In this document: positions 1-11,585 of the stretch, piece after piece | Position numbering within the stretch: position 1 is the stretch's first letter | Layout of the letters: every line of letters starts with the position of its first letter | Origin: Glandiceps talaboti | Taxonomy: Eukaryota > Hemichordata > Enteropneusta > Spengelidae | Assembly: GCF_964340395.1 (NCBI RefSeq) | Contig: NC_135553.1 | Coordinates: 12,514,501-12,578,500, forward strand | Length of the DNA: 64,000 bases | Reading direction: 5' to 3' | Made by a program: the position numbers and the translations under genes | The notes under the pieces: model-generated | What the model was told of the DNA's origin: nothing | The model's database searches: none | What the model saw: only the letters and a program-made list of their open reading frames with translations

Positions 1-45
1 AACGTTTTGACTCTGAGTAGAAATTTTCATTACCAAAAGTCAGTA
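1..45 (+). mobile_element. 3' tail of the GIY-YIG-type retroelement family, at window edge
   Basis: GACTCTGAGTAGAAATTTTC matches the 3' tail of the remnant at 60385-60835. It directly abuts the splice donor of TRMT1 exon 47-155. The rest lies outside the window. Confidence 0.45.
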
Positions 46-46
46 C

Positions 47-3000
47 CTTTTTAAATTTTTTACACTGGTAATTCTTGTAGTCTCTTTCCAGTTGGCCATC
101 TTGACCGCGCTTTCCTTGCAGCCTAGCTCTCTTGTTGGCAAGTGGTTCAACACCTCTAAAATAAAGACAAAACAATACACTGATGTCTAGGTATCAACAT
201 GGTGAATCAGGTGTACTAGTCTAGCTCTAAGCTTGGCTCTGGATTGTACAATTATATGAAAGGGGTGGCCAGTCACACGTTGCGGGATACACTGGGCAAT
301 CAAGGTCAGTCATCGAAAAGTGCTAAATGAAGCCTTATACATGTAGGTTATTTAAAAATCCATTGTAATTTAGTGTTCGCTTCTGTTAAAGATACATCCT
401 TAAAATAAAATAAAATGTACATTTATTTTTGTAAATCTACTAAAACACAACTACAGAACAGAACAATGGTCAAAAGTTAGAGTTTGTACATGATATCATT
501 TTGATACACAATGTCTGGAAAGGTCATTACAGGTACATGTATACATCAAACTGAACAAGGCAAGATAACTATATCATTATACAAGTTGTGTCTTACTCTC
601 AGTTGAGTATCATAACCTGTCTTTCAATTTAAATTTCTACACATTCTATCTTTTTGTCAACTGCAGAGCGTTTTCAATTATATTTCTCCCACTCCACCAT
701 ATGTATACTGCCACCTAGTATACTGCCACCTAGTGTTCATTTTGAATAACTTCCTTTGTTTTCTTCTCTTGTCCAATTTTGCAACATCGAGGGTAAATAA
801 CCTAAGCACCATGGTGACATTAAACTTATCATCTCATGTTTGAGTTTGCTTATTAAATATGGATGCTAAGTCTCAAATAACACATTAAAAATAGACAACA
901 CCACACAGCTCCAAGTCTGTGTGTATGTTTGTATGTTGTTTGTATGTTTGTATGTATGTATGTATGTATGTATGTATGTATGTATGTATGTATGTATGTA
1001 TGTATGTATGTATGTATGTATGTATGTATGTATGTATGTATGTATGTATGTATGTATGTATGTATGTATGTATGTATGTATGTATGTATGTACGTATGTA
1101 CGTACGTATGTATGTATGTTGTTGTATGTTGTTTTTATGTTTACTTATTCCATTTGTCCATTCAACAATATGTTTTTGACCGTCAACTGCCCACAAAAAA
1201 TATGAATGGTGTAAACGGAAAAAGGTTGACAAATTGTTGGGTGGTCAGCTGTTGCTAAAAAAAATGACTGGGATCACAATATGCACATTGTTATATAAAT
1301 CGTTTGCTAAAGTATGTAAACCGTAAATGTATTGTGTTGTACCACCCTCTTGTGACCGATAAGGCAGCACAGCACGTGGTATCTTACAGACTATGAAGTA
1401 TGGTACCTACTTCTTTTTAGCTCGAGATTTAGGTCCCCAGTATTTCTGTGGGTTTTCAGGAAATCTGACCAGTTTATATTTTCTGGATCTGGCATTGGCA
1501 CCTGGAAGTGGTTCAAAAGACACCTCTATACTGAAAATGAGAGGAAAAGATTACAATGAAATTAATAGATGTTAAACCTGCACAAGCTGCAAACTGGGGT
1601 ATTTTTTTATGAAAAATACCACAGATATCAATGAGTGAACCAACTGCAATATTTGGGCAAAGTGTGCCAGGGTGGGATATGGAAAATTACTGCATAGGTT
1701 CAATGTGTGCACTTTCCATCCAATATTACATTGAAAGTGATATTGGGTATATAAATCATGATAAATCTGCCATATTACATAAAATATTACACATTGTCAA
1801 ATTATTTAAATATCACAGAAATAAAGGATGTTTTTAGACTGTTACATTTAATAGTTGCTAGGATACAAACATACCATCAACTTGAACTAGATTTCATCAC
1901 ATCACAGCACTGAGTCCCTCTAAGCTTTCAAATCTTACATTCCATGGTTGGGGTGTACATGTGTACATGTGTTACATTTTTGTAACAATGGAGGCCATAA
2001 AAGTACACATATATGTACCTATATACACACTGACTCATAATGGTGGAATGGCAAACACACATCATGAATCAAATAGTTAATGTTTAACACCAGAGTACTT
2101 TATAAAACCATCAACAACAGACATGTTTTATAGTCTGAATGTGCCACATCATCTGTAGCTAACCCAGACATTTGGATTAATATCATCAGGGCTCGAAATC
2201 AATGGTAGTCTCAGTGTCCACAGACTAACGATTCCTGTCATTGTGACTACGATAATTTACATCAAATAGCCTGCTTGACGACTGTTGATTGTGCATGATT
2301 TAGAAGAGAGTTGATTTACGGACATGAAGGTATTTTATTAACACACATATTTCCAATGGGTCCACTGTTTTCAGTTCAAGAATATGGGACTACTGGTCAC
2401 CATCCTTGGGCTATCAAACACTGGTAGTCTACTGCTGGGAGTACCAACAAACAAGTTAATTTCAAGCCCTACTATCAGGTTTTAACATCTTGTTTTGCCC
2501 CAGAAATCGAAAATGGCAGCCTGTGATAGTGACCATGGTAAGTCTTTGACGTACACTGATCATCTGTGCGTGGATTTTCATCAACAATAGTGGATCATAC
2601 ATTTGTTAACCAGAAATCTAATTGTCAAGTTTGAGGTACTGGAGGACATTTTGAAATTTTTTGTTTACTCATTTGTTTGTAACCTGATACAATGTATAGC
2701 CTAGAATCCTGGCAATTGGGGATTTTGAATTTTGAGAGGGGAAAATCTCAAATTCTGCAAACGCTTGGATTCTAGACTAGAAATATACATACTAACTTCA
2801 ATTTTTGTAGCATTTACTGTAGAAATGGACCCCAGTTAGAAATATGTTTGGAATTTTACAACTTACTGTGAACAAACATCAGTTGATGTATTTGAGAATA
2901 GCAAACTTACCATTTTATTGACATGTACAAAGTCTAACATTGATTTATAGTACAGTGTCTAGACATCCAACAATTAGATGTTACTCCTAATATTTTTATT

Positions 3001-6000
3001 CGTTCATTCAAGGAAAATACAAGTGACCTAGGGGTGGGGGGTGGGGGGGTTTAACTATGAGTTGCTAAATGTGACAACCCTTAGGTCACATGTATTTTCC
3101 TGCTGAATGGAAAAAAATAATGGAGAATAACATAATTATACCAGTGCCAATAATATCAAAGAAAAATCGGGGAAAGTATTAATGGCCATTTTGAACTTTT
3201 TGACTCATATTTTGAACCAGTGATGTAGGTACGCATTGTCATGACATAGGCACACGTTGTCATGATGTAGAACGACCAGAGAATATTTTCCATATTTTTT
3301 GTCGAACCTAGCTCGTGCATACATTGAATTTGTTGGTAAATTACTGCAAGTAAGATTCCTCGTTGTGTACACTTTCTTTATATCACTTGGTACACTGAAG
3401 GAAACATTCAGTATCTATGATTGTAATCATGCCTGTAAGTCTTCTAGTCTACAGGCTATACATGGCATTGAATCTCTTCTCATTGCCATTGGGGAAGGCC
3501 GCTGCCTTCATTGATTATTTTGTACCAGCGTGTCATTTCTGTTAATGTATACATTGATTTTGTTCAAAAGATAATTATGATGGGTGATGATTTTGTGGAA
3601 AATTTACTATAGTGAATGGGGATTTACTCATTTGCATGAACAACTTTTGGTTCAGGATGATTTCTCATTGAGCTAGGGAGTCAGTCTCCAACATCTCAAG
3701 AATAAAATATCAGGGTCACCATACAAATTTTTAAAATACAGGTCAAAATGACATCACATTCATTTCTTTGGTGAACCCCCAAATTTATTTTACTTTAAAG
3801 GCACCAGGCACAATCTTTCTTATGGCAAAGTTTGAAGAGATTTTTTAAGGACTCTCATTTTCAGGGAAATTGGTTGCCGTGATGTTAAGAGTGTATACTG
3901 GTAACTGCTATATTAGTGCATGGCATATTTCAAAATACAGTGAAAGGTTTCTGTATGAATGGACCTATATAGAGTACTGTCATACTGTCACTTGAAATGA
4001 CGCCAGTAAAAGATACTATTAAGATTACTACAACCAGCGAATATACAGCTGATAACTTAGGGAGTATACTCATGTCAAGACGTTCACATCTCATTTACTG
4101 GAGAGTTCAGCAAATGAATCAAATGACCCATCTCATGACTATATATTCTACAGGATATGTTGGACACACAGAAAATCTCATCATATATTCAACATTACAA
4201 GATCCAAAATATGTACATGGCACTGTATGTATCTACCAGTACCATGACAACCAGCTGGTGCCAGATGTAGACAATGTCAATCACCAAGACAACGGGAGAA
4301 GACTTTGACACTATGAGTTGTCCTTTCTCATTACACATTATTACTTGGGTGAGAACACTGACACGCAAGTCATGTGTGTAATGACAACAGACAACTTATA
4401 ACTACCATCAGTGAAGATACAGTATATTCTCACCTTGGTTCTTTGCTGAGTATAACGGTTGCAGGACTGTGTTCTGTAAGCCTCTCCTGTTTAACTGGGT
4501 GTAGTTTGACCTGCAAACACATATACAGTACATTGTAAGAATACTCTATAGGTTACATCTGCCCAACTCTCCAGGCTTTTTTTCTTTCTTTTATTTGAAT
4601 AAAATATATATATTTTTTTAAAAACACTGACACAATTGTGTTGTTTTGTGTGAAATGATAATGTGACTGAATGAATGTGAAACAGTCAGGTGAATGTGTA
4701 GAGCACCTTACTGGGAAAAATAGAAATAAATAGCTGAGGATATTTTCCCTTACAAAACTAAAATTAAAATTACCTAAAAAAACTGAAAACATTTTAAGAA
4801 TATGCACACATGAACATACACACACGCACATACACACACACACACGTGCATGCACGCACGCACGCAAGCATGCACACACACACATACACACACACACATA
4901 CATACATACATACATACGTCATACATACATACATACATACATACATACATACATACATACATACATGCATGTATGTATGTATGTATGTATGTATGTATGT
5001 ATTTATGTATTTATCATGCATACATACATACATACATACATACATACATACATACATACATACATACATACATACATACATAGATACATACATACATACA
5101 TGCACACACACACACATACACATACATACATAGATACATACATACATGCACACACACACACACATACACATACATACATAGATACATACATACATACATA
5201 CATACATACATACATGCACACACACACACACATCTCATAAGAGAAGGTAGTCAGTCAATATATAGGTACATAACGATATGAAACCAGCTGAAAGTCTACC
5301 TGTCTTGACTTTTATTTTAGATCATATTTTATAGTATCATTATTATTCCTGTATTTATCATAAAAATACAAGAAATCTGTTTTGAATTGACAAGGCTTCC
5401 AAATAAACAAATAAAGTAATTCTGTTTTTGAACTGCTGTGTTGTTTCATTACCAGTTATAGGTGAACAAAATCTAGAAGCACGCAGACTATTTGATCATT
5501 TTTCAAAACCACGACAGTAAAATCCATGTCATCCATTTCCTTACCCACGCCCTCATAATGTCCCAGATCACATGACTTGGAGCGTCTGTTTTTATGGCCT
5601 CTGGATTAGTGTGTGAAATTGACACCTGGTAACCAGCATGCAAAATGGCTGACCTGAAAGACAGACATCCATAATAAGTGATATTCTGAACCTAAATTTC
5701 AAATCATTATGTGTGAAACTTTGCGCCCTCTGTATTCCTGTATTTACACCATATCCATGTGTGCACAGTATGGATAAGTTGTCAACACTATTTGAACAGT
5801 TTGTCACTGAATTGTAAATCTATGGAATGCCAAGTGTCTGCTCACTTTCTGATCATATATGCTTCGGTAATTACCGAGGTAATATAACAACATAACAAGT
5901 TGAAAATATGAACAAAAATAATGAAAACTTTATTCCAGTTACTACTAATAATTTTCCATTTTATATGTATGCTGTGAGAAACTGAGGATAAACCTGTGAA

Positions 6001-9000
6001 CATAGTTAAGTACCAGCTTCTGAAATTTAATTGAGTACAGGATATTGCTGTATCAGGTCATATGGTTTTAACTGCCACTTAAACTCCAAGTGGATGATAA
6101 ACCATTGTATATTACAGGCGGAACAGTTTTATTTAAATGACTGCAGGATTAAACTGTCAGACATGTTGTGTCATTCACCTCTAACCAGTCTTCCCTTGCC
6201 CGTGTTGGCTTATGTAGGGCAGTAATGAAGCTGCCATTAGCAGACACCCCCCCCCCCCCCCCATATAGCGGTATAACCCCTTCCATGATAGCCCATGTGA
6301 TTGTCAGGAGAAGTCTGCCCTCTATAGCCAAAACCAGTCAGTTAGATTCAAGAACTCATACAGATAACCGGGACTGAGGTTTTACCTATATAATAGTGCA
6401 GGGTGCCAATACTGCATGCAGCGCTATAGTGCAGGTTTTGCTATAAGTTTACTGACTAGGTACTCTGTCACAATAGGAAAGCATGTTGTATCTCACAGAC
6501 AATCACAGGATATGCACAGTTAAAAGATAATTTCCTACCTGAATTGTATAAGAGATGGACAACTGCAATGAAGTACATTACACATTCTGCTTATTGTGTA
6601 ATAGAGTGGAGAGTCTGGTAATTCCTGAAAACAAAACATCATATCAAAATTACTGCCTAGTACTACTGGTACTGGTACTAGTGTATGAGGTGGTTTCTGT
6701 TTACCTGTACTGTTTCTCATCTTCGGTTGTTTTTAGGGAGTACTGATATCATAGATCTGTTTATAGTATCAACATGTATGCTTAAATGACAGAAAATTTA
6801 AGGGTGATAGATGCTTGGCTAGTAGAGCAATGTTTGAAACAAAATAGAACAATCGGAGTCCCCTACTATTCCAAAGCCTAGCCTACCGTAGGTGACGCTC
6901 ATTATGCTAGATGACTTTGACCATGTATCCTGCTCACAGAGCACCTATGTAACTGCCATTTTTTTATCTCCTAATGTTGGGCTACGTAGTACCATATTAG
7001 GAATATTCAGGAAAGAAATCTGTCACTTTATTTTTTTAACTGTTTGCATTTTGGGGACTGTATTCGGCTTGATACACATTGAAAGTGTTGAGACACTGAC
7101 CCAAGATTGAAAATTAGCTCTTTAAAATATACTTCATTCAATGACTTCTGACTTGCTCCTTTGATTGTACTTGTACTTACCTCACTGACAACATTCAGCA
7201 TTCCGATAATTCTATCCGAGGTTTGAAATCTGTGCGTATTCTTCCCTACAGTCTTTAGTAACCTTGTCACAAAGTCAGAATTGTGCAACGGTTCGGCCCA
7301 CATTGGACCACCAATCTGAAAAGATAAACCCATAACATTAACAGCAGTGTTTTGTTAAAAGGTGGAAAGTACTTCAAATCTTCCTAAGTTCTCAATAGGG
7401 AACTTGCAATCCAGGCTGCACATGCTCAGATGCAAAGGACTATGGGATTATCTGTGGTTATCGAAATAACTTATCTGGAGGTATTGATAAAATAAACCTC
7501 CAACACTGGTCAGGGTGACTATGAATTGATTATTTGTTGCTGGTTTAAACAATGCATCAATATTGTTTACAATACTAATTGATTAGTATTTATTATCACA
7601 TGGCCCATGATGCAACATTCAACATGGCGAGTGTGCAAGTTCCCTATTGCATGTTACAAGTCATATGGATGAGGATTTGAGATTTATTTTGGAATTTTGA
7701 TTTATAGAGCAATTTTACCATGGCTTCCTGTATGTTAATGCAGTTCTGCACCAAAAACATGGTACAAGGATTTGCAATTTATGCATGATGTAGATAATTC
7801 CCCACTCTGTTGTTGAATGAAACAATAACATAACAACAACAATGGCACACAAAAACAGGAAGTGACATCATAATCCTAGCTAGCATTATCATATTATATC
7901 ATATGACAGACACTGTTTATTTCCAATACAAATAACTACAAATTTCAAATAGCAAAATTATCTGTCCAGCCTTTCCTTTAAATCAAAAGTACACACACAG
8001 CATTTCAAGCTCAGTTTCAAAACCTTGAGTTTTCTTCACCAACCTTACATGAGAAAATTTGATGAATTTACCTGAAATCTACTGTTACAGTGCTCACAAG
8101 ATTGTCCCATTGGAGGACCTGTTGCTGGTTTATATTTGATACTGAAAGAAAGAAAAAGAGAATACAATGAAAACAAAGAAGTGCAACGTTGCAGTATCAC
8201 AAAAGGTCTTGAAAAAAATCTCAAAAACAAAACTACGGCTGCAACAGCTGTAACAGGAGCAGGGGGGTTGGGGGAGGCATGTTAAAGTAAAGAGGTTTTG
8301 ATTTTAATATTTGTCATCTCTCCCCTCATTTTGAATAATCAAGGAATTATAACTACGGTATTTATCTCTCCTTCAACTGTCTGAAGGAAAGTCATTGAAA
8401 CTCATATATCTTAGTTCACCCTCAAATGGTCATTCTGATAGGCTGCTGTTGACAACTCGTAGCAAATTGACTTTCTGCTATCTGTAGAGATTATCGAGGT
8501 TATCACAAACATGTCCTTTCCATTGAGAATACTTTGAATCCTTTGCTTTTGATGATATATCAATGTATTTATGTCAAAGCACCTTTCAACAATTCCAAAG
8601 TTAATTCTGTGACAGAGGCAGCCATGTTGGAAAAGGAGTTAACATCACTGGTATACAGGAACTCTGTGATTGGTCAATTTGGTGCTGGCTAATGACAGGT
8701 TCTAACTGTTTGTGGGCAATCTAACATATATAAGTTTCAATGACTTTCCTTGAAGGTAGTTGATAGGGAGACAGATATCGTAGTTATAAGGCCTTGAAAC
8801 ATCAAGATGCTCTCCACTTGAAGTCAAATCGTTCAACATTGTATGTTAGCACACCCCAAACGGTTACAACACAAAAGTGTCCTGAAATCCTCCTACCAAA
8901 TGACACCTTGACGTTTCCTGAAACATTTCTGAAATTGTTCTGCATGTGAGCATGAAAGTGTAGTCTTCATCATCAAATGTATAAACACAAAGAGTCAGAG

Positions 9001-10445
9001 GTTGAACCTTGAAGTAAAGAAGTATTAGAACGGCAACATATAGCTGGGAGCTTGTGTTTTGAATTTTAAACGCTGTCAAAAATATCCTTAAATATGTTCA
9101 TCAGGCTGGTAAAACAAACTAATAATCACCGATAGTTCTTGTCTCTCAACCAAGGGTTCTAACTTCTTCCAAGTAACATTTTGCCTGATTAGGTCAACAG
9201 GCTTTGTCAAGCTGTCTGCCTTGCAGTAAAGCCAACAAACAAACAGACAGTTTGACAAAGCCTGTCAACATGAACAGGTGAAACATTACTATTGCATGTA
9301 ATTAGAACCCTGGATCATGATACAAGAGCTGATTATTGTATTGCTGTCATAAATGTTTCTACAGTGCGAGTAAGGCTCATGACATTTTTGTAATCATTTT
9401 CATGATACTACAAATAAACATTGTAAATTCAAGCAACACTTTGGATGACACAGACAATTACAAATTGTCTACCTTTTTCCACTCTCTATGCAAGTTCCAA
9501 TTCTTTGTAAATGAAAAGTTTCACAGTTGACACAGCTATACACCATGGCTTGTTTGCTGCAAGACAAATCAAAACACTAAAGTAATGGACAATCGTCTCC
9601 AAACATTACAGGAATCTCATATTTAATAATCAGTACCACATTTTCACTCCCATCTTGTTCATACATTGTGAGAAATACTTCATATATATGGCAAATCTGC
9701 GGAATGTCAAAATTAAAAAAATAAAGTCATTTTTCTAATTTTGGGTCTTTGTGCAATGATTGCTCTGAGCCTGGAAAGAGCATTTCAAATTTTGATCAAA
9801 CAATGTTTGTCATGATTGCTTGATTAAAATTTGAAAAGCTATTTTCAGACCCATTTCTTTGTATAAATACTTTGACCAATGTGCCGAAATACTTACTGAT
9901 GATACATATCAAATCTAGAGAAAGGAAACATCATTTCATTTATCTTCATGACAGCACCTATATGTGTAATAATGTCAACATTTGGACTAATAGTATACTT
10001 GACTATGAGATACGTCTTGTCGCTCCGCTCTCACTGGCCTGCTTTGAAAGGAGTTGACCATTGTGTGAGGACACCCATCACAGCATACCTTACAGACTAA
10101 GTTTTGATACAGATGTGAAAGGAGTTGATCAATGTGTGAAGGCGTACCTTACAGACGAGTAGTACACATGATTTAACTTACCTTGCTGACTTCTTGACTT
10201 GTGCCTGTCCGGTGTAAACCCTTATAAATAATCTGATATAGAAATCCACACTGATACAAAGTAACGGTTCTATGTATCTATGGTAACGGTTTGCATGTGA
10301 CTGAATAGACTGTAGGACAATTCTTAATGCCTAGGAGGAAATATAAATTAATCAAATGTTACTATGACCACATAGTATGAAGCAAGTGACATAAATCACA
10401 TCATCTCATGACTATAAGAACATCCCAGACCATCCCCTATCCCAT

Positions 10446-10476
<31 letters not shown>

Positions 10477-11535
10477 ACAATCAATCAATCAATCAATCAA
10501 TCAAACAAACAATTAATTAATCAAAGGAATTTCTAAAGTGTCAAATTCAACAACATTGTTTTGCTTAATTTATAGTGCTGGAAAAGTACTGACTCATTGC
10601 TTCCTTCTACCCAATCCATCAATCCCTTCGCCAACATGTTTGTTTCGAAAAGCAAAAACCTGGTTTAAAGAATGGTATGATGTCTAGACAAATAGCAGTA
10701 ATACCATTTATCATGTTAGTTTGAAGCTAATACAATATATAGTCAATACAAGTTATTTCACCATACAGTTATAAATATACCCATAGTTACCATATACAAA
10801 TACAACACTGTATACCGATATGACCTCACTATATTCAGTATTGCCACTCCACTGTATTTGGAGAAAGCTAGTTTGCCATGGTTACCACATTGGTCTGCCA
10901 TATCAAAGGTTACCACACATCATCCCCATATCAGTGGTTGTTACGTCACACTAAAAAGCACTGTCATATTGTTTCATAAGAAAGCATTTACCATTTCAGG
11001 ACCATACATAGTATACAATGCCATTCCACCATATTTGGAGTAAGCTGTATCACCATGGTTATCACATTATGGTGCCATATCCATGGCTACCACATATCAA
11101 ATAGCACAGTCGTATGGCACACTTACCATTTCATGACAATACTTAGTATGCAATGCCACACCACCATATTTGGAGTAAGTTGTTTCGCTATGGTTACCAC
11201 ATAGCACTGCCATATCTGTGCATGTGACACAGAGTAAACCACCATCTTTGACAGACTGCACAGCTGAGTCTAGAAACTGGGCTGGACTGCCATAGGGATC
11301 CAAGTCAATGACATCATATCTCTCATATGGGTCTCTGTGTTGATACATGAGTAAACTACAGAGAGAGAAAATACATGGTGAGGAAAGAAAAAGATTTTAT
11401 CATTTAACAGTTGGTAGTAAATGTGTGACCATACTCTCCTTATGTCTTTTAGCAAATTAAGTTATTAAGTTTTTCTTCACAAGATTCTCATAAAAATTAC
11501 ACACAGAGACAGACAGACAGACACACACACACAAA

Positions 11536-11585
<50 letters not shown>

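Noticed and set aside
919-1258. Overlapping ORFs of MYVC/HTYI repeats
   Set aside because: They are translations of a (TATG)n microsatellite on both strands.
1405-1413. TAG stop at the end of TRMT1 exon 13
   Set aside because: Donor GTAGGT removes it, and the phase joins exactly to exon 47-155, restoring the family sequence into the zinc-finger linker.
3997-4308. 103-codon plus-strand ORF
   Set aside because: Antisense in a TRMT1 intron, with no recognised domain or splice signals and a length near chance.
4553-5240. Several ORFs up to 145 codons
   Set aside because: CATA/TATG and CA repeats lack stop codons in several frames; no protein is implied.
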